The notes: generated from the sequence alone by a model not told the origin. A DNA stretch of 64,000 nt from an uncultured Clostridia bacterium (GCA_934663595.1 CAKUKM010000002.1:105760-169759); one strand, 5' to 3'. Shown: positions 47,906-56,087, numbered from the stretch's first letter. Program-made: numbers and translations.

Positions 47906-48871
47906 TTGAAGTTTTATGATGCAACCGGAAAGAACGTCAAGGAAGCCATCAAGGCCGGCTGCGCGCAGCTGGGCTGCGACGCCGACGACGTTGAAATTCA
48001 GGTCCTTGAAATGGGCTCGCCCGGACTGTTCGGCATGTTCGGAAAGCCCGCGAAGGTTCGTCTGACGCTCAAGAAGAGCGATTCTGCGGACGAAATCGAA
48101 ATGCCCACGCTTTCGCTGGACAGCGGCAAGCGCCGGGAAAAGCCCAGAACGGAAGCCAAGCCCGCGCCCAAGCCGGAGAAGAAGCCGGTCGTGAAGCAGG
48201 CGGAGCCCGAGCAGCCCGCCGCGCAGCCGGAGGAAACCGAGGCGGAAGCGCAGGAGACGGGCGAGGAAGCCCCGCGTCCCGCGCGCAAGCGCCGTCGCTC
48301 CCGCGGCAAGGGCGGCAATAAGCCCCAGCAGAGCGAGAACGCCGAGGCCAATGAGGAAATCAAGGTCGAGCCCATCGAGCAGGAGCCGTTTGTGGAAACG
48401 CCCGAAGAGGAGCTGACCGACACCGCGAAGACCGCGCGCGCGTTTTTGAAGGAACTGACCGCGAAGATGAACGTGCCGGCCGAAATCGCCGTCAGCGAGA
48501 GCGAAGAGCAGCTGAAGATGGTGCTGTCCGGCGAGAATATGTCGATCCTGATCGGCCGCCGCGGCGAGACGCTGGATGCGATCCAGTATCTGACCAGCCT
48601 GAATGTGAATCGCGGCCGCGAGGATTACCTGCGCGTGTCGCTGGACACCGAGAACTATCGCGCCAAGCGCGAGGAAGCGCTGCGCAAGCTCGCGATCCGC
48701 AAGGCGAACAGCGTCAAGAAGAGCGGTCGCCGCGTCGCGCTGGAGCCGATGAATCCGTACGAGCGCCGCATTCTGCACTCCGCGCTGCAGGCGGATCCGG
48801 ACGTGACCACGCATTCGGAGGGCGAAGAGCCGTATCGCCGCGTGATCATCACGCTGAGCAATCAGAAATAA
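47906..48871 (+). CDS. jag: Jag/KhpB RNA-binding protein
   Basis: 321 residues. N-terminal Jag domain (KFYDATGKNVKEAIKAGCAQLG, with the VLEMGSPGLFGMFGKPAKVRL strand), a low-complexity Lys/Glu/Pro linker (about residues 70-150), then KH (MLGEN-type SGENMSILIGRRGETLDAIQYL) and R3H (KSGRRVALEPMNPYERRILHSAL). TTG start with AAGGAGG nine bases upstream. Forms the KhpAB RNA chaperone in relatives and influences division and wall synthesis. Ends at a strong terminator. Confidence 0.95.
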   Translation: MKFYDATGKNVKEAIKAGCAQLGCDADDVEIQVLEMGSPGLFGMFGKPAKVRLTLKKSDSADEIEMPTLSLDSGKRREKPRTEAKPAPKPEKKPVVKQAEPEQPAAQPEETEAEAQETGEEAPRPARKRRRSRGKGGNKPQQSENAEANEEIKVEPIEQEPFVETPEEELTDTAKTARAFLKELTAKMNVPAEIAVSESEEQLKMVLSGENMSILIGRRGETLDAIQYLTSLNVNRGREDYLRVSLDTENYRAKREEALRKLAIRKANSVKKSGRRVALEPMNPYERRILHSALQADPDVTTHSEGEEPYRRVIITLSNQK

Positions 48872-48876
48872 TCTCC

Positions 48877-48919
48877 AAGGCCCCGGGAAACGCTCCCGGG
48901 GCCTTGCTTTATTTTATTC
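48877..48919 (+). terminator. Terminator of the rpmH-jag operon
   Basis: 12-bp perfect stem AAGGCCCCGGGA/TCCCGGGGCCTT, then GCTTTATTTTATT. Confidence 0.9.
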
Positions 48920-48934
48920 TCCGGCGAAAAGGGA

Positions 48935-48963
48935 TTGCATCTGGGCGCGCAGTCTGCTATAAT
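48935..48963 (+). promoter_or_regulatory. Promoter of the C39-like gene
   Basis: TTGCAT, 17-bp spacer, TATAAT. Confidence 0.82.
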
Positions 48964-48997
48964 TGTGGTGTATATGCCAATTAAGGAGGCGCAAAGG

Positions 48998-49669
48998 ATG
49001 CGAAAAGCGATACTGGCGGGGATTCTGGCGGCGTGCGTGCTGCTGGGCTCGGCGCTGGCCGAGAATGTGTACGACGGCTCCATTCGGGATGCGGACGTGC
49101 TGATTGAAATTCCGGCGCTGCGGCAGTACGGCGGCTATACGTGCGGCACGACCTGCGTGCAGATGCTGATGAACTGGCTGTTTCCGTATGAGGCCGATCT
49201 GAATCTCGCGGCCTACGAGGAGCTGCTCGGAACCGACGAGGAAGCGGGTACGCCGCCGGAGAGCATACTGAAATACCTTGATGAAAGCGGCGTGCGCGCG
49301 GATGCGGCGGCGGGGCGCAGTATCGACGACCTCTGCGCGGCGCTCGATCGCGGAAATCCGATGCTGATTTGCCTGCAGGCGTGGTCGGGCGCGGACGACG
49401 GCGGCTACAATACGACCGACCCGTCCGACGCGGGGACCTACCTCGCGGAGGGCCATTGGGTGATCTGCGTAGGCTACCGGCGGGCAAACGGCGAATGCAC
49501 GCTGTATTTCAACGATCCGGCCTGCGTGGGCCATTGCCTGATGGACGCGGCGGAGCTGGATGCGCGCTGGATCGATATGGATTTCGCCGGGACGGTTTAC
49601 GACCACTACGGCGTCGAAATCGCGGGCGATACCGCCTATCAAAGCGACGGCGCGTTCCATTTGGATTGA
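48998..49669 (+). CDS. Secreted C39-like cysteine peptidase-fold protein
   Basis: 223 residues. Signal peptide MRKAILAGILAACVLLGSALA-E. Mature protein has the papain-like C39 pattern: PALRQYGGYTCGTTCVQMLMNW (catalytic Cys preceded by Gln), EGHWVICVGYR (catalytic His) and LYFNDPA (Asp/Asn). Stand-alone secreted C39-type proteins may cleave peptides or act as inactive binders; no bacteriocin transporter is nearby. ATG 48998 follows AAGGAGG. Confidence 0.82.
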   Translation: MRKAILAGILAACVLLGSALAENVYDGSIRDADVLIEIPALRQYGGYTCGTTCVQMLMNWLFPYEADLNLAAYEELLGTDEEAGTPPESILKYLDESGVRADAAAGRSIDDLCAALDRGNPMLICLQAWSGADDGGYNTTDPSDAGTYLAEGHWVICVGYRRANGECTLYFNDPACVGHCLMDAAELDARWIDMDFAGTVYDHYGVEIAGDTAYQSDGAFHLD

Positions 49670-49693
49670 CGACCGGATAATTGGACAGGATAA

Positions 49694-49716
49694 AGGCCCC
49701 GCTTTACGCAGGGCCT
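49694..49716 (+). terminator. Terminator hairpin, left copy of a 23-bp direct repeat
   Basis: AGGCCC-type stem (AGGCCCCGC, loop TTTA, GCAGGGCCT) shortly after the C39-like gene. The same 23 bp recurs at 49975-49997 with one change (A to G), the pair bracketing R2 copy 2. Confidence 0.75.
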
Positions 49717-49732
49717 CAGACTGTCGAAAAAT

Positions 49733-49974
49733 CCAGGAGAGCTCGAGAGGGCCGAAGCCCTCTCGAACTTCCAATCGAGCCCAGCGGCGTGTACGGTGGG
49801 CGCGGGCTATTTTTGCGGAGGGAAATCCCATTTCCCGGGAGCAAAAATAGATTCCTTGCAGGCTCCGCGCCCGGGGATTCTGAAAGAATCCTAGCGGAGA
49901 CTGGAGGGGGTGGCAGTGGCGGGGGAGCTTGCTCCCCCGTCCACCAGCTTGTCAAAAATTTTTTTGACAAGCTG
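49733..49974. repeat. R2 interspersed repeat, copy 2 (about 242 bp)
   Basis: Same block order as 24882-25126: CTCGAGAGGG/CCCTCTCGA hairpin; CTATTTTTGC/GCAAAAATAG around GGGAAATCCCATTTCCC; GGATTC/GAATCC; a GGGGGAGCTTGCTCCCCC block identical in both copies; AGCTTGTCAAAAA/TTTTTGACAAGCT. The right third is nearly identical between copies and the middle more diverged. Between convergent genes. No gene lies in 49670-50011. Confidence 0.9.
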
Positions 49975-49997
49975 AGGCCCCGCTTTACGCGGGGCCT
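49975..49997 (-). terminator. Terminator hairpin, right copy of the 23-bp direct repeat
   Basis: AGGCCCCGC/GCGGGGCCT stem with a TTTAC loop, 15 bp past the stop of the minus-strand LtaS-like gene; a duplicate of 49694-49716. Confidence 0.75.
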
Positions 49998-50011
49998 TGT
50001 TGTTGTGGGAT

Positions 50012-52024
50012 TTAATCGTCCAGCGAATAGGGATCGGTGCGGCCCATTTCCACGCCGTCGGCGGATTTCTGAACGACGCAGACCTGATGCACCTCCGTCG
50101 TGCGCGGCACGATCGCGACGATCTGCGCACTGTTGATGAATGCGGTCGGGTAGCTTTCGCCGTCCAGTTCGATCACGCTGCATTCGGTGAAATTCGCGCC
50201 GTTGACCAGTACGCGCCCATAGCGGCGGGACACGCTCGAAATCTCGATCGGCTCGCAGCCCATCGTCATGTCGATCACCGGATAGGGATTTTCGCCCTCG
50301 TAGGCGCTCTTGTCGCCGTAGAGCACGTCGTATTCCAGCACCTCGAGATTGTCCAGATACGCCTGATCGGTATCGGTCGGGGCCGCGGACTGGTGGTATT
50401 TCGTAATCAGTCCGCCGGGAATGCCGAGCTGCTTCAGGAGATTCGCGCTTACGCGGTATGCCTGAACGTTCGGCGCTTCGAATTTCGCGCCGTAGTTGTT
50501 CCAGATGATATAGCGGCTGGCGTAGAGGTTGTTCGTGGTGAGCACGTCCGCGGTCAGATCGAGGCTCGGCAGATGGTCGCCGTAGATGACGCAGACGGTC
50601 GGCTCGTCGAACTTTTCGAGCTTGTCAATCAGCTTGCCGAGGAACGCGTCGGTTTCGTGAATCAGGTGCAGATAGCTCGCGAAGCGATTTGCGTTGATCT
50701 GCTCGGGCAGCTCGAGAATTTCGGGATCGCCCGCATGGTAGACGTAGTTCTCGTCGTATTTGCCGTGGGATTCCACGGTGATCGCCATGATGAAATCGCG
50801 CTCGTCCGACGCCTTCAGCGCCTTCATGATTTCATCGGCCATCACGCCGTCCTGCGCCCAGCCGACCTCGGTGTAGGTCACATACGGCATGTATTCCAGC
50901 GACACGAAATGATCGAAGCCCAGGCGCGAATACACCTCGTTGCGGCCGTAAAACGTGCCGGTGTGGTTGTGCAGCGCCGTGGCCGAATAGCCCTGCGCGC
51001 GCAGATTGTAGGCGATCGTTTCGCAGGTCGTTTCGTGCAGAATCGTGGTGTAGGGATATTCGCCCGCGCCGAAGAAATCGATGTTCAGGCCGGAGAGCAT
51101 TTCGAATTCCGTGTTCGCCGTGCCGCCGCCGATCGAGGGAACGTACAGTTCGCCGCTCGGGCATTCGCGCGACAGGCGGTTGAAGTTCGGCGTGGGATCC
51201 TCGGAATACTTCGAGCCGATCACGGTGTTGACGTCGAACAGCGATTCCAGCTGCAGGTAAATCACGTTCGGATGATCGAGATTGTCCGCGGAGCTGAATA
51301 CGTGCGGCGTTTCCTCGTCGATTTCCTCCACGATGTCGGTCACGGCCTCGGTGGAATAGTCCGTCGGCTTCGACACGCCCATGTTGCCGAACGTCGCCGT
51401 AAAGCACGCCGCGAAGCCATATTGATCGTATGCGTCCACGAGATTGTCAAAATACCGGGGGAACGCGCCGAAATGCACGCCCAGCGCATACGAGCAGAAG
51501 CACAGCGTCAGAAATCCGCAGAACGACGAAAGCGCCAGCGTGTAATTCACCTGCCTGCGCCGCGGAAGGCGGGTCACGATATAGATCAGCAGCACCGCGG
51601 CCAGGAAGATGCTTCCATACATCAATATGATCTGCGGCCAGGTGTAATAGATGGTCGTGAGCGTGATCGCGTCCTTCAGCATCAGCACGTCCATCGACGT
51701 AAACGGCTGCGTGCGCTCCTTCGCGACCATGAATTCCGCAATTCCCAGCGCGATCCATGCGACGCACACCGTGTACAATACGCTCTTGCGGCGCTTGAAC
51801 AGCTCCGAGAAGGTCAAGCTCGTCAGTATGATCAGGTAATTGTACAGAAAATACACCGGCCGCTCGGTGATGAACCGAAACAGCTTTGCGATGCTGGCGC
51901 GGTTCAGACCCTCGACGACCAGACTGAGCGCCAGCGCCAGCAGCGGCAGCAGAATCACGCGCGATTTGGCGCTGGCGGTATCGAAGCGCGCGTTCTTCGC
52001 GGCCTCGCCCTTTTTCTTGCCCAT
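50012..52024 (-). CDS. LTA-synthase-family membrane sulfatase-fold enzyme with C-terminal IPT-like domain
   Basis: 670 residues. About five N-terminal helices (residues 22-210), then an extracytoplasmic alkaline-phosphatase/sulfatase fold: NVIYLQLESLFD (metal Glu), SIGGGTANTEFEMLSG (catalytic Thr position), HNHTGTFYGRNEVYSRLGF and VIYGDHLPS (metal Asp/His). This matches LtaS/phosphoglycerol transferase enzymes for lipoteichoic acid or related glycerol-phosphate transfer. The last 80 residues (ISSVSRRYGRVLVNGANF, VIELDG) look like an IPT/TIG beta-sandwich, an unusual addition. Co-transcribed after yqhQ. Confidence 0.87.
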   Translation of the reverse strand: MGKKKGEAAKNARFDTASAKSRVILLPLLALALSLVVEGLNRASIAKLFRFITERPVYFLYNYLIILTSLTFSELFKRRKSVLYTVCVAWIALGIAEFMVAKERTQPFTSMDVLMLKDAITLTTIYYTWPQIILMYGSIFLAAVLLIYIVTRLPRRRQVNYTLALSSFCGFLTLCFCSYALGVHFGAFPRYFDNLVDAYDQYGFAACFTATFGNMGVSKPTDYSTEAVTDIVEEIDEETPHVFSSADNLDHPNVIYLQLESLFDVNTVIGSKYSEDPTPNFNRLSRECPSGELYVPSIGGGTANTEFEMLSGLNIDFFGAGEYPYTTILHETTCETIAYNLRAQGYSATALHNHTGTFYGRNEVYSRLGFDHFVSLEYMPYVTYTEVGWAQDGVMADEIMKALKASDERDFIMAITVESHGKYDENYVYHAGDPEILELPEQINANRFASYLHLIHETDAFLGKLIDKLEKFDEPTVCVIYGDHLPSLDLTADVLTTNNLYASRYIIWNNYGAKFEAPNVQAYRVSANLLKQLGIPGGLITKYHQSAAPTDTDQAYLDNLEVLEYDVLYGDKSAYEGENPYPVIDMTMGCEPIEISSVSRRYGRVLVNGANFTECSVIELDGESYPTAFINSAQIVAIVPRTTEVHQVCVVQKSADGVEMGRTDPYSLDD

Positions 52025-52042
52025 AGGAAGCCTCTTTGATGA

Positions 52043-53026
52043 TTAATGAATTTCGTCGCTCCCGTCGTCCGGGATGACCCTTTCCATCGCGCGAATCGCG
52101 CATTCGATCATGCCGTCCTCCGGCTCGTGCACGGTCAGATGCTGCAGCGCGATGCCCGGCGCGGAAATGATCCGCGTGAACCTGTTGTCGGTTCTGCCGG
52201 CGAATTTGATCAGCTCGTAGCTCAGGCCCACGATCAGCGGGATCGTCGGAACCTTTACCAGCAGGCGCAGCGGCAGATTGTCGATCCGGATAAATGCCGT
52301 GACCAGAATCGAGACCAGCAGCGTGAGAATCAGAAACGAGGTGCCGCAGCGCGGATGGAACCGCCGCTGAACGCGCACGTTCTCGACCGTGAGCGGAAGG
52401 CCCGCCTCATAGCAGAAGATCGTCTTGTGCTCCGCGCCGTGATACATATACGTGCGGCGGATGTCCTTCATCAGCGAGGTCGCCCACACGTAGAGCACGA
52501 ACAGCCCGATTTTCAATACGCCCTCAAACAGCGCGCGCAGGAAATAGTTGTTCGCAATTCCGCCCGGCAGAATCGGCTGCAGCCATTTCCACAGCTGCGC
52601 CGGCATCCAGAAAAACAGCACGAACGCCAGCGCGAACGCCAGCACCGTCGCCAGCGGCATCAGAATGGCATTGAACAGCTTTTCGGAAAGCGGCGTGCCC
52701 TCGATGGGCGGAAGACCCTTCTTCGCGCGCTCCCGGTTTTTCTTTTCGCGCTTTGCGCGCGCCTTTTCCTCTTCCTCCGCGTCCGCGCCGCAGATTTCGG
52801 CCGAGCGCATCAGATATTTATAGCCGCCGGCCAGCGAATCGATCATGCCGAATATGCCGCGAATCACCGGCAGCCGGCAGATTTTCGGCCGCGTCTGGCC
52901 GCGCGTCGGCTCCTGTTCCAAAACGATCTCGCCCTGCGGATTGCGCACCGCCATCGCCGTGATCTTCGGGCCGCGCATCATGATTCCCTCCAGCAGCGCC
53001 TGCCCGCCGATACTCGTCTTTTTCAT
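52043..53026 (-). CDS. yqhQ: DUF1385 membrane protein YqhQ
   Basis: 327 residues. KTSIGGQALLEGIMMRGPKITAMAVRNPQG at the start, VIRGIFGMIDSLAGGYKYLMRSAE, then paired helices (PLATVLAFALAFVLFFWMP and others), and MYHGAEHKTIFCYEAGLPLTVENVR near residue 200, all typical of YqhQ. Role unknown in the family. First gene of a two-gene operon with the LtaS-like enzyme 18 bp downstream. Confidence 0.93.
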   Translation of the reverse strand: MKKTSIGGQALLEGIMMRGPKITAMAVRNPQGEIVLEQEPTRGQTRPKICRLPVIRGIFGMIDSLAGGYKYLMRSAEICGADAEEEEKARAKREKKNRERAKKGLPPIEGTPLSEKLFNAILMPLATVLAFALAFVLFFWMPAQLWKWLQPILPGGIANNYFLRALFEGVLKIGLFVLYVWATSLMKDIRRTYMYHGAEHKTIFCYEAGLPLTVENVRVQRRFHPRCGTSFLILTLLVSILVTAFIRIDNLPLRLLVKVPTIPLIVGLSYELIKFAGRTDNRFTRIISAPGIALQHLTVHEPEDGMIECAIRAMERVIPDDGSDEIH

Positions 53027-53067
53027 ATGTCCAACTCCTCTCGCGGGAGCAATTCTCCCATACTTAT

Positions 53068-53096
53068 ATTATACATGATTTGCGCGCGAGATGAAA
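53068..53096 (-). promoter_or_regulatory. Promoter of the yqhQ operon
   Basis: Minus strand TTTCAT (53096-53091), 17-bp spacer, TATAAT (53073-53068). Confidence 0.6.
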
Positions 53097-53216
53097 CACA
53101 TTCGCCAGTACAAATTTGTAAACCTTTTCGCGCGTTTCCGAAATGTTGATTCATTGTTATGAACGGCGCGATTCGGCGGTGAAAACGCGCGCGGGTGTAA
53201 AATTGGATTGGATGGC

Positions 53217-53245
53217 TTGTATTTTCAGGGGGAGTATGATATAAT
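53217..53245 (+). promoter_or_regulatory. Promoter of the malate/lactate-type dehydrogenase gene
   Basis: TTGTAT, 17-bp spacer, TATAAT. Transcription should start near 53252, giving a leader of about 105 nt. Confidence 0.78.
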
Positions 53246-53256
53246 TTCCTCAAAAG

Positions 53257-53329
53257 GCGACAGAGAAGAGAGAAGTGGCCGAGGTTCATGTCCGGACGGG
53301 CGTGAACCGCTTTGACCGTCTCTTTTTTT
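53257..53329 (+). promoter_or_regulatory. Structured 5' leader with terminator-like end
   Basis: The leader contains a hairpin GGTTCA-x-GTCC/GGGC-x-TGAACC (about 53284-53310), a possible outer pairing AGAGA/TCTCT (53270-53274 with 53322-53326) and a run of seven T residues just after it. This looks like an attenuator or cis-acting element; I cannot match it to a known riboswitch class. The rest of 53027-53359 holds two promoters only. Confidence 0.5.
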
Positions 53330-53359
53330 CATGTCCGAATATATAAGGAGGGTTTAATC

Positions 53360-54472
53360 ATGGCAGGCAGAGTCGTCGTTGATTGGAAGACCATTACCGA
53401 TTTCGTAACCGAGGCGTTCATTAAGTACGGCATCCCCGAGGAGGATGCGAAGATTTGCACGGACGTGCTGCTCGAGTCCGACCGTCGCGGCATTGAGTCC
53501 CACGGCGTAAACCGCTTCAAGCCCGTTTATCTGGACCGCATCAAGGCCGGCATCCAGAACCCCGTAACCAATTTTGAAATCGTCAAGGAAACCGAGACCA
53601 CCGCGGTTGTGGACGGCCACGACGGCATGGGCCAGGTCATCGGCTACAAGTCCATGCAGATGGCGATCGACAAGGCGAAGAAGTACGGCATGGGCATGGT
53701 CGTCGTTCGCAATTCCTGCCACTACGGCATCGCGGGCTATTACACCTCGATGGCGACCAAGCAGGGCTGCATCGGCATCACCGGCACCAACGCGCGTCCG
53801 ACCGTTGCGCCGACCTTCGGCGTGTCCGGCGCGTTCGGCACCAACCCGCTGACCCTGGGCGTTCCGACCGACGAGCCGTTCGACTTCAACTTTGACGGCG
53901 CGACCTCGATCACCCAGAACGGCAAGCTCGAGTACTATCAGCGCATCGGCGAAGAGCTGCATCCCGGCACGGTTGTCGGCGAGGACGGCCAGCCTGTGAC
54001 CGGCGACGCGGGCGCGGCGCTGAAGGCGATCGGCAGCGGCAAGGAAGCCCTGGCGCCTCTGGGCGGCATCGGCGAGGCGCTCGGCGGATACAAGGGCTAC
54101 GGCTTTGCGATGTTCGTTGAGTTCCTGTCCGCGGTTCTGCAGGATGGCAACTACGGCCACATGCTGACCGGCAAGGGCGAGAACGGCGAAAAGGTTCCGT
54201 TCCATCTCGGCCATTTCTTCATCGCGATCGATACCAACCACTTCCTGGGCGAAGAGCTCTGCCGCAAGAAGGCGGGCGACATCATCCGCGCGGTGCGTCA
54301 GACCAAGAAGGCGCCCGGCGCCGAGCGCATCTACACCGCCGGCGAAAAGGCGTATGAGATTCGCCTCGCGCGCAAGGACGGCGTGCCGATCAACGAGTCC
54401 GTTCAGCACGAGATGAATCAGATCCGCGACGAGCTGGGCCTGACCAAGTACGTATTCCCCTGGGAGAAGTAA
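53360..54472 (+). CDS. Malate/L-lactate dehydrogenase family (Ldh_2/YlbC type)
   Basis: 370 residues, NAD(P)-dependent Ldh_2 family. Substrate His in SDRRGIESHGVNRF (residues about 47-57), VDGHDGMGQVIGYKSM, VRNSCHYGIAGYYTSMA, GITGTNARPTVAPTFG and ALGGYKGYGFAMFVEF. Members act on malate, lactate, ureidoglycolate or sugar-derived 2-oxoacids (2,3-diketo-L-gulonate); substrate is not determined here. ATG 53360 has AAGGAGGG upstream. Confidence 0.92.
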   Translation: MAGRVVVDWKTITDFVTEAFIKYGIPEEDAKICTDVLLESDRRGIESHGVNRFKPVYLDRIKAGIQNPVTNFEIVKETETTAVVDGHDGMGQVIGYKSMQMAIDKAKKYGMGMVVVRNSCHYGIAGYYTSMATKQGCIGITGTNARPTVAPTFGVSGAFGTNPLTLGVPTDEPFDFNFDGATSITQNGKLEYYQRIGEELHPGTVVGEDGQPVTGDAGAALKAIGSGKEALAPLGGIGEALGGYKGYGFAMFVEFLSAVLQDGNYGHMLTGKGENGEKVPFHLGHFFIAIDTNHFLGEELCRKKAGDIIRAVRQTKKAPGAERIYTAGEKAYEIRLARKDGVPINESVQHEMNQIRDELGLTKYVFPWEK

Positions 54473-54485
54473 TTCCCAATCAACG

Positions 54486-54513
54486 CCGCCCCGGCCAATG
54501 GCCGGGGCGGTTT
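54486..54513 (+). terminator. Terminator of the dehydrogenase gene
   Basis: 11-bp perfect stem CCGCCCCGGCC/GGCCGGGGCGG with a 3-base loop, followed by TTTG. Confidence 0.75.
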
Positions 54514-54554
54514 GCCGTTTGAGGGAAAGTTCCTCCCCCCATGCCCGGTTTTTA

Positions 54555-54584
54555 TTGACAGTGCGGCCGGGGGCGTGCTATAAT
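54555..54584 (+). promoter_or_regulatory. Promoter of the aldehyde dehydrogenase operon
   Basis: TTGACA, 18-bp spacer, TATAAT. Confidence 0.88.
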
Positions 54585-54595
54585 GAGGGCGGAAG

Positions 54596-54690
54596 GAGCG
54601 GACGCCTGCGGGCGGCTCTTTTCTTTGAAACGGGAATCAGCCGCTATCCGAATGGACGTTGGATGGCGGCTTCGGTTTTAATTTAAGTTT
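54596..54690 (+). promoter_or_regulatory. 5' leader with two successive terminator-like hairpins
   Basis: Hairpin 1: GAGC-gga-CGCC/GGCG-GCTC (54596-54618) followed by TTTTCTTT. Hairpin 2: AGCCGCTATCC/GGATGGCGGCT (54639-54671) followed by TCGGTTTTAATTT. Both lie between the promoter and the ATG, so they can attenuate the operon or give a short RNA. No leader peptide or known riboswitch is recognised. Confidence 0.6.
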
Positions 54691-54704
54691 TTCGGAGGCA
54701 AGAC

Positions 54705-56078
54705 ATGCCGGTATCGATTCAGGCGCGCGTGGACGCGCAGAGAGAGTATTTTTCCCAGGGGCATACGCTGCCGGTCGCGGCGCGGCTGGACGCGCTGAAG
54801 CGGCTGAAGCGTGCCCTGATTCAGATGGAGGGCGAAATCAACGCTGCGCTGAAGGCCGATCTGGGCAAGAGCGCGTCGGAGAGCTATCTGTGCGAAACGG
54901 GCATGGTGCTTTCCGAGATCAATCACATGCTCCGGCATGTGCGCGCGTACGCCCGGCCGCGGCGCGTGCGCACGCCGCTTGCGCAGTTTCCGGCGCGGTC
55001 GCTTCGCGTGCCGGGGCCGTATGGCGCGGTGCTGGTGATGAGCCCGTGGAACTATCCGCTGCTGCTTTCGCTGGACCCGGCGGTCGAGGCGCTGGCGGCG
55101 GGCAATACCGTGGTTCTGAAGCCCAGCGCGTATGCGCCGCGGACGAGCGAGGCGCTGGTGAAGCTGTTTTCGTGCCTGCCGGACGAGCTGGCATGCGTGA
55201 TTACCGGCGGACGCGAGGAAAACGCCCGGCTGCTGGACTGCAAATTCGATTACATCTTTTTCACCGGCGGCGCGACGGTGGGCCGGCTGGTGATGGAAAA
55301 GGCCGCGTGGCGTCTGACGCCGGTGACGCTCGAGCTGGGCGGCAAGAGCCCGTGCATCGTGGACGCGACGGCGGATATCGCGCTTGCGGCGCGCAGAATC
55401 GCGTTTGGCAAATTCCTGAATTGCGGCCAGACCTGCGTCGCGCCGGACTACGTGCTGTGCGAGCGGGCGATTCACGATCAGCTGGTGGCGGAGCTGAAAA
55501 CGGCGACGCTCAGGCTCTACAGCGCGCACCCGCTGGCCAATGCGGACTACGGCAAAATCGTCAATCGCAAGCATTTTGACCGCATCAACGGCCTGATCGA
55601 CCGCGACAAGGTGGTCTACGGCGGCCTGTCCGATCCGGACGCGCTGCGCATTGAACCGACGATACTGGACGGCGTTTCCTGGGACGACGCGGCAATGGGC
55701 GAGGAAATCTTCGGCCCGGTGCTGCCGGTGGTGACGTATGATTCGCTGGACGAGGCGCTCTCGATCATCGATTCGCGGCCGCACCCGCTGGCGCTGTATT
55801 TCTTCTCGTCCGATCGGGCGCGGATTCGGCGCGTGCTGTCCACGGCGCGGTTCGGCGGCGGCTGCATTAATGATACGATCATCCATCTGGCGACCGATCA
55901 GATGCCGTTCGGCGGCGTGGGCGAAAGCGGCATGGGTGGCTATCACGGCCGCGCGGGCTTTGAGACGTTCAGCCATTTCAAATCGATCGTGGACAAGAAG
56001 ACCTGGCTGGATCTGCCGATGCGCTATCCGCCGTATACGAAAAAGAAGGATCGCCTGATTCGCAGGTTCCTGAAATAG
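54705..56078 (+). CDS. Aldehyde dehydrogenase family protein (class 3-like)
   Basis: 457 residues, short ALDH without N-terminal targeting. VMSPWNYPLLLSLDPAVEALAAGNTVVLKPS (NAD site with its Lys), FTGGATVGRLVMEKAA, general-base Glu in TLELGGKSP (near residue 210), nucleophile Cys in NCGQTCVAPDY (near 245), and EEIFGPVLPVV. The C-terminal FSHFKSIVDK and basic tail are class-3 features. Oxidises medium-chain or aromatic aldehydes in relatives. GGAGGC precedes the ATG. A Nudix gene follows 9 bp later. Confidence 0.95.
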   Translation: MPVSIQARVDAQREYFSQGHTLPVAARLDALKRLKRALIQMEGEINAALKADLGKSASESYLCETGMVLSEINHMLRHVRAYARPRRVRTPLAQFPARSLRVPGPYGAVLVMSPWNYPLLLSLDPAVEALAAGNTVVLKPSAYAPRTSEALVKLFSCLPDELACVITGGREENARLLDCKFDYIFFTGGATVGRLVMEKAAWRLTPVTLELGGKSPCIVDATADIALAARRIAFGKFLNCGQTCVAPDYVLCERAIHDQLVAELKTATLRLYSAHPLANADYGKIVNRKHFDRINGLIDRDKVVYGGLSDPDALRIEPTILDGVSWDDAAMGEEIFGPVLPVVTYDSLDEALSIIDSRPHPLALYFFSSDRARIRRVLSTARFGGGCINDTIIHLATDQMPFGGVGESGMGGYHGRAGFETFSHFKSIVDKKTWLDLPMRYPPYTKKKDRLIRRFLK

Positions 56079-56087
56079 GAGGACGAT

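Noticed and set aside
49716..50183. A minus-strand open frame across R2 with Pro/Ser-rich text
   Set aside because: Runs through hairpins and both terminators, overlaps the LtaS-like gene in another frame and has no start signal; the same text in copy 1 is in a different frame context.
53262..53330. A tRNA-Ser-like gene in the dehydrogenase leader
   Set aside because: Only the GTGGCCGAGG text resembles a D-arm; there is no anticodon arm or T-arm and the length is too short.
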